A stretch of DNA of 64,000 nucleotides, from the NCBI RefSeq assembly GCF_003610895.1, contig NZ_MCAS01000006.1, forward strand, positions 62,001 to 126,000, in the 5' to 3' direction. The first letter of the stretch is position 1. Every line of letters starts with the position of its first letter. Below are positions 39,225 through 50,325 of the stretch, piece after piece. The notes below the pieces were generated by a model, which saw only the letters and a program-made list of their open reading frames with translations, was not told where the DNA came from and searched no databases. This stretch comes from Paraburkholderia fungorum. Lineage in GTDB: Bacteria > Pseudomonadota > Gammaproteobacteria > Burkholderiales > Burkholderiaceae. The position numbers were made by a program, and so were the translations under genes.

Positions 39225-40600
39225 ACGAGCGGAGTATCTGGCTGCGCATGCGCGCCATGCTTTCACTGAACGATCCGCGCTGGGGCCGGGGCGACGGCAA
39301 TGGCGAGCGCCAACGGCCCAACGAACCCAAACGTCCACCGACCAAGGATGGTGAAGGGCCGCCCGATCTCGACGAGATGTGGCGCGATTTCAACCGCCGT
39401 TTGAGCCGGGTGTTTGGCCGCAAGGGCGGCGGTGCGGGTGGCGGTGGCCGCCCGGACAACGGTCGCGGTGCGCGTATCGGCGTGGGCATTGTGATCGGCG
39501 TGTTGATCGCGATCTATCTCGGCAGCGGTGTGTTCGTCGTGCAGGATGGTCAGGCCGGCGTCGTGATGCAGTTCGGCAAGTATCGCTATACGGCGGGACA
39601 GGGCGTGCATTGGCGCCTGCCGTATCCGTTCGAAGCGCATGAGCTCGTCAATATCGGCCAGATCCGCCAGGTGGAGATTGGCCGTAACAACGTGGTGCGT
39701 CTTGCCAACGTGAAAGACGCGTCGATGCTCACGCACGACGCCGATATCGTCGACGTGCGTTTTGCCGTGCAGTACCAGGTGAGCAAGCCGACCGATTATC
39801 TTTTCCGCAGCGTCGATCCCGATCAGAGCGTCATGCAGGCCGCCCAGGCGGCGGTGCGCAGCATCGTCGGCGCGCGCAGCACCAACGACATCCTCTATCA
39901 GGACCGCGAAGCAATTCGCCAGCAACTGACAGCGTCGATTCAGCAATCCCTGGATGAATACCAGTCCGGTCTCACCGTGACGGGCGTCACGATTCAGGGC
40001 GTGCAGGTGCCCGACCAGGTGCAGGCCGCTTTCGACGATGCCGCCAAGGTGCGTCAGGACAACGAGCGCGCCAAACGCGAGGCGCAGGCCTACGCGGCCG
40101 AACTGCTGCCGCGCGCCCAGGCCGACGTCGCGCGTCAGGTCGACGAAGCGAAAACGTATAGCGACAAGACCGTGGCTCAGGCGCAAGGCGACGCTGAACG
40201 CTTCAAGCAGGTCTACGCGCAGTACTCGAAAGCGCCTGCGGTGATTCGCGAGCGTATGTACCTGGAAACCATGCAGCACATCTATTCGAATACGACCAAG
40301 GTGTTTGTGGACAGCAAGAGCGGCAACAACGTGCTGTATCTGCCGCTCGACAAGCTGGTCGAGCAGACGCGTCAGCGCGTTGCCGACGCTGCAGCGGCCG
40401 CTTCCGGCGCTGCAGCTGCGGCGGGTGCCTCCGCCCCGCAAGGCACAGGCACCGCTGCACCATCCGTAGCCGCGCCTTCTGCCGCTGCTTCCACACCCGC
40501 CGCGGTCGCGACGCCTGCCAGCCAGGCTGCAGCCAGCAGCGACGCACTCCGTTCGCGCGACTCCTTCCGCAGCCGTATGCGTGAAGACGACGTTCAATAA
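39212..40600 (+). CDS. hflK: FtsH protease modulator HflK
   Basis: SPFH/prohibitin-family membrane protein that, with HflC, forms the cage around FtsH. The 462-residue protein has a Pro/Gly-rich N-terminal region, one membrane helix near residues 90-110 (ARIGVGIVIGVLIAIYLGS), the SPFH domain from about residue 112 (VVQDGQAGVVMQFGKY) and a long coiled coil, then an Ala/Pro-rich tail of about 75 residues. GTG 39212 is the most upstream start that keeps the normal N-terminus; the Shine-Dalgarno is weak and the start lies in the second copy of a tandem repeat. Confidence 0.93.
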   Translation: MNDYNERSIWLRMRAMLSLNDPRWGRGDGNGERQRPNEPKRPPTKDGEGPPDLDEMWRDFNRRLSRVFGRKGGGAGGGGRPDNGRGARIGVGIVIGVLIAIYLGSGVFVVQDGQAGVVMQFGKYRYTAGQGVHWRLPYPFEAHELVNIGQIRQVEIGRNNVVRLANVKDASMLTHDADIVDVRFAVQYQVSKPTDYLFRSVDPDQSVMQAAQAAVRSIVGARSTNDILYQDREAIRQQLTASIQQSLDEYQSGLTVTGVTIQGVQVPDQVQAAFDDAAKVRQDNERAKREAQAYAAELLPRAQADVARQVDEAKTYSDKTVAQAQGDAERFKQVYAQYSKAPAVIRERMYLETMQHIYSNTTKVFVDSKSGNNVLYLPLDKLVEQTRQRVADAAAAASGAAAAAGASAPQGTGTAAPSVAAPSAAASTPAAVATPASQAAASSDALRSRDSFRSRMREDDVQ

Positions 40601-40612
40601 GGAGCGCACACC

Positions 40613-41515
40613 ATGAACAAGATCATTGCGCTCGTCGTTGCCTTAGTCATCGTGCTGTTTGCCGCGTCGTCGATGGTATTCGTGGTCGACCAGCGGCATA
40701 TGGCCGTGCTGTCCTCGCATGGCGACACCGCGCCCGTCTTGCTGGGCCCGGGTCTTCACGTGAAGCTGCCGCCGCCGTTGCAAACGGTCACGCTGGTCGA
40801 TAACCGCATCCAGTCGCTCGACGCGCCGGATGAAGATCGCTACGTCACGTCGGACAAAACCGATCTGCTGGCCAACCCGGTCATCAAATACCGCGTGACC
40901 GACCCGCTGAAGCTGCTCGCCGAAACCAAGGGCGATGTGCAAAGCCTGTCGGATCGCCTCGCGCTGCTCTCGCGTGGCGCACTCGGCGACGCGTTCGCCA
41001 AGGTCACGCTGACCGACGCGCTGGCGAAGCAACAAGCCGTTGCCGACGAAGCCCGTGGCGCGATGGACAAGGCCGCCGCATCGCTGGGCGTTTCGGTGCT
41101 CGACGTGCAGCTCACGCGCGTCGACTTTCCGGCAGCGATGGCCGACTCGGTCTACAAGCGGATGATCGCCGCGCGCGAGCAACTGGCAGCCGACGAACGC
41201 GCGAAGGGTACGGCCGAGGCCGACCAGATCAAGGCGGACGCCGTCGGGCAGCAACAGGCGATTCTCGCGGACGGCTATCGTCAGGCGCAGACCATCAAGG
41301 GCGAGGGCGACGCCAAGGCAGCGGAAATCGCGGCCGCGGCATACGGCAGCGACCCGCAGTTCTACCAGTTTTATCAAAGCATGCAGGCGTACAGGAACAC
41401 CTTCAAGCCAGGCGACGTGATCGTGGTCGACCCGAGCAGCGAGTTCTTCCGCTTCATGCGTAGCCCGACCGGTGGCGCCGCCCCGGACGCTTCCGCGGCA
41501 CCGCGCAAACACTGA
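40613..41515 (+). CDS. hflC: FtsH protease modulator HflC
   Basis: Partner of HflK in the FtsH-regulating complex, 300 residues. One N-terminal membrane helix (MNKIIALVVALVIVLFAASS) is followed by an SPFH domain beginning VVDQRHMAVLSSHGD and a coiled coil with EADQIKADAVGQQQAILADGYRQA, the typical HflC signature. It starts 12 bp after hflK with AAGGAG upstream, so they are translated from one mRNA. The C-terminus is short and Ala-rich. Confidence 0.95.
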   Translation: MNKIIALVVALVIVLFAASSMVFVVDQRHMAVLSSHGDTAPVLLGPGLHVKLPPPLQTVTLVDNRIQSLDAPDEDRYVTSDKTDLLANPVIKYRVTDPLKLLAETKGDVQSLSDRLALLSRGALGDAFAKVTLTDALAKQQAVADEARGAMDKAAASLGVSVLDVQLTRVDFPAAMADSVYKRMIAAREQLAADERAKGTAEADQIKADAVGQQQAILADGYRQAQTIKGEGDAKAAEIAAAAYGSDPQFYQFYQSMQAYRNTFKPGDVIVVDPSSEFFRFMRSPTGGAAPDASAAPRKH

Positions 41516-41558
41516 TAACCGGAACGCCGCGGCATCCGCATCGCGGCCCTTCATTCGC

Positions 41559-41750
41559 ATGGACATAGCCGGCTCGTTACTGCTCGCGATCGCATTGATG
41601 CTGATTATCGAAGGGATGTTTCCCTTCGTTTTTCCGAGCGCCTGGCGCGATACGTTCCGCAAGATTGCGGAGCGGCCCCCGCATCAGATTCGCGTCGGCG
41701 GGCTGCTCGTGATGGTGCTCGGGTTGATCCTGCTGTTCATCGTGACCTGA
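41559..41750 (+). CDS. DUF2065 (YjeT-type) small membrane protein
   Basis: A 63-residue protein with two predicted membrane helices (MDIAGSLLLAIALMLIIEGM; VGGLLVMVLGLILLFIVT) joined by a basic loop with FPSAWRDTFRKIAERPPHQIR. This matches the DUF2065/YjeT family, found directly after hflC in many proteobacteria, including E. coli. Function is unknown; the position suggests a role near the HflKC-FtsH complex. ATG 41559 is chosen over the upstream in-frame start at 41472, which lies inside hflC. Confidence 0.9.
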   Translation: MDIAGSLLLAIALMLIIEGMFPFVFPSAWRDTFRKIAERPPHQIRVGGLLVMVLGLILLFIVT

Positions 41751-41762
41751 TGGGGCGCTTGC

Positions 41763-41786
41763 ACGGTACGCTGTGCAGCGTACCGT
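41763..41786. repeat. Perfect inverted repeat after the DUF2065 gene
   Basis: ACGGTACGCTG (41763-41773) and CAGCGTACCGT (41776-41786) are perfect inverted copies separated by two bases, 12 bp after the DUF2065 stop. A T-run is absent. It may be a transcript-end hairpin of the hfl unit or a palindromic protein-binding site before hisZ. Confidence 0.65.
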
Positions 41787-41989
41787 TGCATTAGCGATAT
41801 GCGCTGCCGGAGCAGCGTGGCAAGAGCGTTGCCTTAACGAGCGCTCCGGCGCGGATGAAGGCCGGCTGAGGGACTGCGACGAGCCGCCCTCGTGCCCGCT
41901 ACAGCCGCCAAAATAAAGCTGTTGCCCGCCATTCACACTCACTTACCGGCGCACCCAGCCGCCGTGTTCAACGTCGTAGGACTGTATCG

Positions 41990-43141
41990 ATGTCGACCTG
42001 GTTACTTCCCGAGAATATTGCCGACGTGCTGCCGTCGGAAGCCCGCAAGATTGAAGAATTGCGGCGCCGTCTGCTGGACCGTTTCCGTTCGTACGGCTAC
42101 GAAATGGTCATGCCGCCGCTGCTCGAGTACATCGAGTCGCTGCTCACCGGCGGCGGTCACGATCTGAACCTGCGTACATTCAAGCTCGTCGATCAGATGT
42201 CCGGGCGCACGCTCGGTCTGCGCGCCGACATTACGCCGCAGGTCGCGCGTATTGATGCGCACCTGCTGAATCGGCAGGGCGTGACGCGCCTTTGCTATGC
42301 CGGCAACGTCGCGCATACGCGTCCACGTGGCCTGCATGCCACGCGCGAGCAGATCCAGATCGGCGCCGAAATCTACGGTCACGCCGGTCTTGAAGCGGAT
42401 CTGGAAATCCAGCAGTTGATGCTCGACGCGCTGCGTCTGGCCGGCCTCGCGAAAGTGCGGCTCGATTTGTGCCATGCAGGTGTACTCGCCGCGCTGATCG
42501 AAGCGGAGCCTGCTGCGGCCGAGCTGGGTCAATCGCTCTACGATGCGCTGGCGGGCAAGGACGTGCCGCGCCTCGTCGAGCTGACCGCCAATCTCACGCC
42601 GGTGACGCGTGACGCATTGCGCTCGCTGCCCACGCTCTACGGCGACGCCTCGGTACTCGACGAAGCCCGCGCCCGCTTGCCGAACGCACCGGCTATTGCC
42701 CGCGCGCTCGACGACCTCGCGTTCCTCGCGAGCCAGGTGGACGGCGCCGAAGTCATGATCGATCTCGCCGATTTGCGCGGCTACGCGTACCACAGCGGCG
42801 TGATGTTCTCGGCGTATGTCGACGGCGTGCCGAATGCAGTTGCGCGTGGCGGCCGTTACGACCACGTCGGCCAGGCCTACGGTCGCGCCCGCGCGGCTAC
42901 CGGCTTCTCGCTCGATCTGCGCGAGGTTGCCCGTATTTCGCCCGTCGAGGCCCGCAGCAGCGCGATTCTCGCGCCGTGGCAGCACGACGACGCGCTGCGC
43001 GCGAGTGTCGCCGCACTGCGCGATGCCGGCGAAGTCGTGATCCAGGCGTTGCCGGGTCACGAGCACGATCTGGACGAATTCGCCTGCGACCGCGTGTTGG
43101 TCGAGCGCAACGGCGCGTGGATCGTCGAACCCCGTCCCTGA
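41990..43141 (+). CDS. hisZ: ATP phosphoribosyltransferase regulatory subunit HisZ
   Basis: HisRS-like protein without tRNA charging that activates short-form HisG in the first step of histidine synthesis. The 383-residue protein has a class II catalytic-like core ([38 protein letters not shown] and [28 protein letters not shown]) but lacks the HisRS anticodon domain. Its partner hisG is not in the window. hisZ next to purA is common in betaproteobacteria and joins two ATP/PRPP-linked pathways. ATG 41990 lacks a strong Shine-Dalgarno. Confidence 0.95.
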   Translation: MSTWLLPENIADVLPSEARKIEELRRRLLDRFRSYGYEMVMPPLLEYIESLLTGGGHDLNLRTFKLVDQMSGRTLGLRADITPQVARIDAHLLNRQGVTRLCYAGNVAHTRPRGLHATREQIQIGAEIYGHAGLEADLEIQQLMLDALRLAGLAKVRLDLCHAGVLAALIEAEPAAAELGQSLYDALAGKDVPRLVELTANLTPVTRDALRSLPTLYGDASVLDEARARLPNAPAIARALDDLAFLASQVDGAEVMIDLADLRGYAYHSGVMFSAYVDGVPNAVARGGRYDHVGQAYGRARAATGFSLDLREVARISPVEARSSAILAPWQHDDALRASVAALRDAGEVVIQALPGHEHDLDEFACDRVLVERNGAWIVEPRP

Positions 43142-43313
43142 GACTGATTAGCCGGACCGCCCGCGGGGTGACCCGAGGGCATTTGAGAAGGCGTCCAAAG
43201 CGTCGCTGAACGTAGCGCGGCCACTCGCCGCGCTATTTTCGATATACCCACCATAACGTGCATACCGTTGAGCGGAAACGGAAAAATTCGGAAGGTTCCG
43301 CGAACATAGGTAG

Positions 43314-44690
<1,377 letters not shown>

Positions 44691-44693
44691 GCC

Positions 44694-45278
44694 ATGGTTC
44701 AAGGTGTACCCATGATTGCGATGAAAGATCCGCGCAACGACGACAAGAACCTGTGGGTCGGCTGGGACGAGTATCACCGGCTGATCGAACTGCTGGCGTT
44801 GCAGGTGCACGAGTCGGGCTGGAAGTTCGACAAGATTCTGTGTCTCGCGCGCGGTGGCTTGCGCGTTGGCGACCAGCTTTCGCGGATTTACGATCTGCCG
44901 CTGGCGATTCTCGCCACCAGTTCGTACCGCGAAGCGGCCGGTACGGAGCAGGGCGAACTCGACATCGCGCAATACATCACGATGACGCGCGGCGAGCTGC
45001 ACGGCAACGTGCTGCTGGTAGACGATCTGGTCGATTCCGGCGTGACGCTGGCGCGTGTGCAGCAGCATCTGAAAGATCGCTATCCCGCGATCACGGCGGT
45101 GCGCTCGGCGGTGCTCTGGTACAAGGGCTGTTCGAAAGTGAAGCCTGACTACCACGTGCAGTATCTGCCCACCAATCCGTGGATTCACCAGCCGTTCGAG
45201 GAATGGGACACGGTTCGTCCGCATAATCTCGGCGCATGGATCAAGCGCGGTATGCAGCAGGAGTCGTCGGGTACGTGA
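44694..45278 (+). CDS. Phosphoribosyltransferase (purine salvage-like)
   Basis: A type I phosphoribosyltransferase-fold protein of 194 residues. The PRPP-binding loop is VLLVDDLVDSGVTL, the pyrophosphate loop region CLARGGLRVG, and the hood/flap region lies between. It is related to the hypoxanthine/xanthine phosphoribosyltransferase group (COG2236), so purine salvage is likely but the base is not provable from sequence. Starts at ATG 44694 with AAGG eight bases upstream; ATG 44712 is an alternative. Three bp after purA implies co-expression and supports a purine role. Confidence 0.9.
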   Translation: MVQGVPMIAMKDPRNDDKNLWVGWDEYHRLIELLALQVHESGWKFDKILCLARGGLRVGDQLSRIYDLPLAILATSSYREAAGTEQGELDIAQYITMTRGELHGNVLLVDDLVDSGVTLARVQQHLKDRYPAITAVRSAVLWYKGCSKVKPDYHVQYLPTNPWIHQPFEEWDTVRPHNLGAWIKRGMQQESSGT

Positions 45279-45330
45279 TGCGGGCTGCGGCGCGCCATAC
45301 CGGTCGCGTCGTATTTCGTGCAGTGCCTGT

Positions 45331-45362
45331 AAAACGGAGCCCGATCGGGCTCCGTTTTTTTT
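45331..45362. terminator. Intrinsic terminator after the phosphoribosyltransferase gene
   Basis: AAAACGGAGCCCGA and TCGGGCTCCGTTTT form a perfect 28-base palindrome (45331-45358), followed by further T's to 45362. It is strong on the plus strand and nearly symmetrical. Confidence 0.92.
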
Positions 45363-45541
45363 GCGCGTCCGTGCGCGCCGTGCGCATCGCAGGTGCCTTG
45401 CGAATGGTGCCTTGCAGAACTAGCGCGTCTGTACTGGTGAAAGGTCTGGTGCAGCAGACGTGCCCAAATCGCAGTGCTACACTTCGCGGACCATTCACGT
45501 GGTGTATCCACAACAAGCCGGGCGGCGCCAGGCGGGCAGTT

Positions 45542-45547
45542 TAAAAT
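45542..45547 (+). promoter_or_regulatory. -10-like TAAAAT upstream of kup
   Basis: TAAAAT lies 43 bp before the kup ATG, in the 230 bp after the terminator at 45331. No clear -35 is seen. Confidence 0.35.
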
Positions 45548-45590
45548 AGCGGTCGTTTTTTCCGCTCAGGGAACGGATTTCCTCGCGTTT

Positions 45591-47477
45591 ATGACAGATA
45601 ACAATCACGTGCACAAACAGCCCCTGCCTTCCCTCGCGATTGCCGCGATCGGAGTGGTATTCGGCGATATCGGCACGAGCCCGTTGTACTCGCTGAAAGA
45701 AGCCTTCAGCCCCTCGCACGGCATTCCGCTGACCGATCAATCGATTCTCGGCGTGATCTCGCTGCTGTTCTGGGCCATCATGATCGTGGTCGGCGTCAAA
45801 TACGTGTTGTTCGTGATGCGTGCCGATAACAACGGCGAAGGCGGTGTCCTCGCGCTGATGGCGCTGGCATTGCGCTCGATCGATCAAAAGTCGAAGATGG
45901 CCGGTTTGCTGATGATGCTCGGCATTTTCGGCGCCTGCATGTTCTATGGCGACGCGGTGATTACGCCGGCCATTTCCGTGATCTCCGCGGTTGAGGGTCT
46001 GGAGATCGCGGCCCCCAATCTGTCCCATCTGGTGTTGCCACTCACGATGGTCATCCTCGTGCTGCTGTTCTGGATTCAGCGGCACGGAACGGCCACCGTC
46101 GGCCGCCTGTTCGGCCCGATCATGGTGCTGTGGTTCCTTGTGCTCGCCGCGCTGGGCCTGTGGCACATCCTGCAGTCGCCCAACGTGATTCGCGCACTGA
46201 ACCCGTACTACGCCTACACCTTCATGGCGGCGCACGTGCTGCAGGCCTATGTGGTGCTCGGCTCGGTCGTCCTTGTGCTGACGGGCGCCGAAGCGCTGTA
46301 CGCCGACATGGGGCACTTTGGCGCCAAGCCAATTCGCATGGCCTGGTACGTCCTCGTGATGCCTTCGCTGGTGCTGAACTACTTCGGGCAGGGCGCGTTG
46401 CTGATGCACGACCCGAAAGCGATCGAGAACCCGTTCTTCCTGCTCGCACCGGATTGGGCGCTGCTGCCGCTCGTGGTGCTCTCGACAGTGGCGACCGTGA
46501 TCGCGTCGCAGGCAGTGATTTCCGGCGCCTATTCGCTGACGAGCCAGGCGATCCAGCTCGGCTATGTGCCGCGCATGAAGATCCTGCACACATCGGAGCT
46601 GGCAATCGGCCAGATCTATGTGCCGGTGGTGAACTGGATGCTGCTGTTCATCATTCTGTGCATTGTGATCGCGTTCAAGAGCTCGGATAACCTCGCCGCC
46701 GCGTACGGTATCGCGGTGACGGCGACCATGGTGATCACGACGATCCTCGCCGCCGTCGTGATGGTGAACGTGTGGAAATGGAACAAATTCCTCGTGGCGA
46801 TGATCATCGGCGTGTTCATGGCGGTCGACCTGGGATTTTTCGGCGCCAATCTGCTCAAGGTTGCGGAAGGCGGCTGGTTGCCGCTTGGCATCGGTGCGCT
46901 TCTGTTCTTCCTGCTGATGACCTGGTTCAAGGGCAGGATGATCGTCAAGGAACGTACCGCGGCTGACGGCATTCCGCTTATGCCTTTCCTGCAAGGCTTG
47001 CTTGCGCATCCGCCGCATCGCGTGTCGGGTACCGCGATCTATCTGACGGGCAGCGATTCGCTCGTGCCGGTGAGCTTGCTGCACAACCTGAAGCACAACA
47101 AGGTGCTGCATGAGCGCACGATTTTCCTGACCTTCGTGACGCTCGATATCCCGTATGTGAACGATGCGGAACGCGTGACGGTAAAGGATCTCAACGGTGG
47201 CCTGTTCCTCGTCAAGGCGGCGTACGGTTTCAATGAAACGCCTGACGTGAAGGCCGTGTTGCAGGAAGTTGGCCGCACGCACGACATGACGTTCGAGTTG
47301 ATGGACACGTCGTTCTTCCTCGCCCGTGAAACGGTGGTGCCGACGCAGTTGCCGGGCATGTCGGTGTGGCGTGAACGGGTGTTCGCGTGGATGCATCAGA
47401 ACGCCGCCAAGCCGACGGACTTCTTCAGCATTCCCGCCAATCGGGTGGTGGAATTGGGAACGAAGATCGAGATCTGA
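45591..47477 (+). CDS. kup: Low-affinity potassium transporter Kup
   Basis: Constitutive potassium uptake permease of the KUP/HAK family, probably a proton symporter. The 628-residue protein has about twelve membrane helices, the family signature [19 protein letters not shown] near residue 18, and a C-terminal cytoplasmic domain from about residue 460. The frame extends up to 45474, but the ATG at 45591 ([10 protein letters not shown]) gives the standard start. It is flanked by terminators on both sides and so forms a single-gene unit. Confidence 0.96.
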   Translation: MTDNNHVHKQPLPSLAIAAIGVVFGDIGTSPLYSLKEAFSPSHGIPLTDQSILGVISLLFWAIMIVVGVKYVLFVMRADNNGEGGVLALMALALRSIDQKSKMAGLLMMLGIFGACMFYGDAVITPAISVISAVEGLEIAAPNLSHLVLPLTMVILVLLFWIQRHGTATVGRLFGPIMVLWFLVLAALGLWHILQSPNVIRALNPYYAYTFMAAHVLQAYVVLGSVVLVLTGAEALYADMGHFGAKPIRMAWYVLVMPSLVLNYFGQGALLMHDPKAIENPFFLLAPDWALLPLVVLSTVATVIASQAVISGAYSLTSQAIQLGYVPRMKILHTSELAIGQIYVPVVNWMLLFIILCIVIAFKSSDNLAAAYGIAVTATMVITTILAAVVMVNVWKWNKFLVAMIIGVFMAVDLGFFGANLLKVAEGGWLPLGIGALLFFLLMTWFKGRMIVKERTAADGIPLMPFLQGLLAHPPHRVSGTAIYLTGSDSLVPVSLLHNLKHNKVLHERTIFLTFVTLDIPYVNDAERVTVKDLNGGLFLVKAAYGFNETPDVKAVLQEVGRTHDMTFELMDTSFFLARETVVPTQLPGMSVWRERVFAWMHQNAAKPTDFFSIPANRVVELGTKIEI

Positions 47478-47537
47478 GCGCGCGCTGGTTCGTAAGCGCC
47501 TTGCATACCGAGGCGTGCCTAACGAACGGCAAGCAAT

Positions 47538-47568
47538 AAAAAACCCACGCGATTGCGTGGGTTTTTTT
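47538..47568. terminator. Bidirectional terminator between kup and tex
   Basis: AAAAAACCCACGC (47538-47550) pairs with GCGTGGGTTTTTT (47555-47567) around a GATT loop, with A- and T-runs on both sides. It can end kup from the left and tex from the right. Confidence 0.92.
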
Positions 47569-47629
47569 TACCCCTCAGCCAGTTTCGTGAACGTCAGCGC
47601 GCCGTTCCACCGCGCGCCGACGAACCCCC

Positions 47630-49978
47630 TTACTTCTGCTTGAGCTTGGCGAATGCCGCGGCCATTGCACCGCCTGCTTCCGGTTCGCGCGAGCGCTGTT
47701 GCTGCGCGCCGCGTCCAGCGCCGCCGCCGGAACGGCCGCGATCCTGCTGGGCGCCGCCACCGCTGCGCGCGCTGCTTGCCGCCGCGCCGAACTCGTCGTC
47801 CAGACGCATGGTCAGCGCGATACGCTGGCGCTTCACGTCGACTTCCAGCACCTTCACCTTGACGATCTGACCGGCCTTGACCACTTCGTGCGGGTCTTTG
47901 ATGAACTTCGTCGACATGGCCGACACGTGCACCAGGCCGTCCTGATGCACGCCGATGTCGATGAACGCACCGAAGGCCGCCACGTTCGTCACGACACCTT
48001 CGAGCACCATGCCCGGCGTCAGGTCGCTGACCTTCTCGACGCCTTCGCGGAAGGTCGCGGTCTTGAACTCGGGGCGCGGGTCGCGGCCCGGCTTTTCGAG
48101 TTCCAGCAGAATGTCGCGCACGGTCGGCAGACCGAAACGTTCGTCGACGAACTCCGCCGGCGACAGGCCGCGCAGCGCGTCGCGATTGCCGAGCACTTCG
48201 CCGACATGCTTGCTGATTTTCGCGAGCATGCGCTCCACGACCGGATAGGCTTCCGGGTGAACCGACGAGCGGTCGAGCGGATTCTCGCCATTGTTGATGC
48301 GCAGGAATCCGGCGGCCTGTTCGAAGGTCTTGTCGCCCAGACGCGGCACTTTACGCAGATGTTCGCGCGACGGGAACGGACCGTTTGCATCGCGATAATC
48401 GACGATGTTGCGAGCCAGCGTTGCGTTCAGACCCGACACGCGCGCGAGCAAAGCGACCGACGCCGTATTGGCATCCACGCCGACCGCGTTCACACAATCT
48501 TCAACCACCGCGTCGAGCGAGCGGGCCAGTTCGCGCTGATTCACGTCGTGTTGATACTGTCCGACGCCGATCGCCTTCGGTTCGATCTTCACCAGTTCTG
48601 CGAGCGGGTCTTGCAGACGGCGCGCAATCGACACGGCGCCGCGCAGCGACACGTCCATGTCCGGGAATTCCTTCGCCGCGAGTTCGGAGGCCGAGTACAC
48701 CGACGCACCGGCTTCCGATACGACGATCTTCTGCAGCTTGAACTCCGGATGACGCGCGATCAGCTCGCTCGCGAGCTTGTCCGTTTCCCGCGATGCGGTG
48801 CCGTTACCGATGCTGATCAGCTCAGCCTGCGTTTGCGCGCAGATACGCGCCAGTTTCGCAATCGAGCCGTCCCAGTCGCGGCGCGGCTCGTGCGGATAGA
48901 TCACGTCGGTGGCGAGCACTTTGCCGGTCCGATCGACCACCGCGACTTTCACGCCGGTGCGCATGCCCGGATCGAGGCCGATCACAGCCTTCGGCCCGGC
49001 GGGCGCGGCGAGCAGCAGGTCCTTCAGGTTGCGCGCGAACACGCGAATCGCTTCGTGTTCGGCTTCATCGCGCAGATTGGTCAGCAACTCGTTTTCGATG
49101 TGCGGCTGCACTTTCACGCGCCAGCACCAGCGGCACACGTCGGAGAGCCACTTGTCGGCCGGGCGGTTCTGATTGGCGATACCGAAGTGGCGGGCGATCA
49201 GCGCTTCGCCCGGATGCGGCACCTGCGCGTCGAGTTCCTCGCCGAGCCCCAGCTTGACCATCAGCACGCCCGCATTGCGGCCGCGGAACAGGGCCAGCGC
49301 GCGATGCGACGGCACGGTCCTGATGGTTTCCGCGTAGTCGTAGTAATCGCGAAATTTCTCTTCTTCCGCGTTTTCCTTGCCTTCGACCACTTTCGACGAC
49401 ACGACGCCCTGGTTGAACAGATAGTCGCGCAACTTGCCGAGCAGTTCCGCGGTTTCGCCGAATTGTTCCGAGAGGATGTCGCGCGCGCCGTCGAGCGCGG
49501 CCTTGATGTCCGCAACGCCTTTTTCGGCGTCCACGTAAGCGGCGGCTTCGGTTTGCGGGTCGAGCAGCGGATTGGCGAGCAGCGCGTCGGCAAGCGGCTG
49601 CAGGCCGGCTTCGCGGGCAATCTGCGCGCGCGTGCGGCGCTTGGGCTTGTACGGGAGATACAGGTCTTCCAGCACCTGCTTGCTGTCGGCGCCTTCGATC
49701 GCGGCGCGCAGCTCGTCGGTGAGTTTGCCCTGTTCGTCGATGCTGGCGATGATCGCGGCGCGCCGGTCTTCCAGCTCGCGCAGATACAGCAGGCGTTCCT
49801 CGAGGTTACGCAATTGCGTGTCGTCGAGATTGTCGGTCACTTCCTTCCGGTAGCGGGCGATGAACGGAACAGTCGCTCCTTCGTCGAGAAGTTGCACCGC
49901 TGCCGCGACCTGGCGCGGCTGGACGGACAGTTCGGCGGCGATGCGCTGTACGATCTTGAGTGCTACGGTTTCCGTCAT
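47630..49978 (-). CDS. tex: Tex family S1 RNA-binding transcription accessory protein
   Basis: Large nucleic-acid-binding protein, homologue of Bordetella Tex and eukaryotic Spt6, with a role in transcription. The 782-residue protein shows the N-terminal helical domain ([20 protein letters not shown]), [16 protein letters not shown], a YqgF-like domain ([31 protein letters not shown]), helix-hairpin-helix repeats and a C-terminal S1 domain starting [17 protein letters not shown]. The last 50 residues are low-complexity Gly/Gln/Arg-rich ([15 protein letters not shown]...). ATG 49978; the terminator follows 60 bp downstream. Confidence 0.96.
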   Translation of the reverse strand: MTETVALKIVQRIAAELSVQPRQVAAAVQLLDEGATVPFIARYRKEVTDNLDDTQLRNLEERLLYLRELEDRRAAIIASIDEQGKLTDELRAAIEGADSKQVLEDLYLPYKPKRRTRAQIAREAGLQPLADALLANPLLDPQTEAAAYVDAEKGVADIKAALDGARDILSEQFGETAELLGKLRDYLFNQGVVSSKVVEGKENAEEEKFRDYYDYAETIRTVPSHRALALFRGRNAGVLMVKLGLGEELDAQVPHPGEALIARHFGIANQNRPADKWLSDVCRWCWRVKVQPHIENELLTNLRDEAEHEAIRVFARNLKDLLLAAPAGPKAVIGLDPGMRTGVKVAVVDRTGKVLATDVIYPHEPRRDWDGSIAKLARICAQTQAELISIGNGTASRETDKLASELIARHPEFKLQKIVVSEAGASVYSASELAAKEFPDMDVSLRGAVSIARRLQDPLAELVKIEPKAIGVGQYQHDVNQRELARSLDAVVEDCVNAVGVDANTASVALLARVSGLNATLARNIVDYRDANGPFPSREHLRKVPRLGDKTFEQAAGFLRINNGENPLDRSSVHPEAYPVVERMLAKISKHVGEVLGNRDALRGLSPAEFVDERFGLPTVRDILLELEKPGRDPRPEFKTATFREGVEKVSDLTPGMVLEGVVTNVAAFGAFIDIGVHQDGLVHVSAMSTKFIKDPHEVVKAGQIVKVKVLEVDVKRQRIALTMRLDDEFGAAASSARSGGGAQQDRGRSGGGAGRGAQQQRSREPEAGGAMAAAFAKLKQK

Positions 49979-50325
49979 AAGGTCTTGGTGTTCCTGCTAC
50001 TCAATCAAAGGTCGGGCGGTAATGGCGCACGCGAGACATAGGCTGGGTCCGCGTTGGGCACGCCGGTGCACGCTGGGCGTGCGCGCTGCGACCAGGTTGC
50101 TGGAGCGGGGCATTTTGCCATAAATGCCAAAGGGCTCAACCGCAGGGTGATAGAATTTCGGGCATGTTCCGTTGACCATTTACGACGTTGCCTACCTCCT
50201 TGTCCCTCAACCGCCTGGGCTCCCGCTTGGTCTCTCGCTTGTCACAATTGCTGTCTTTCTTGTCGCCGCGTCTGGCGCGCTCGCCGCTTACGTCGATCAG
50301 GTCGATCAGGTCGATTACATCGCTG

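Noticed and set aside
45495..47396. 633-codon minus-strand open frame opposite kup
   Set aside because: Shadow of a membrane-protein gene; composition His/Arg/Gln-rich and without motifs.
47699..50041. 780-codon plus-strand open frame opposite tex
   Set aside because: Complementary-strand shadow of tex; the tex frame has S1 and YqgF-like motifs, this frame has none.
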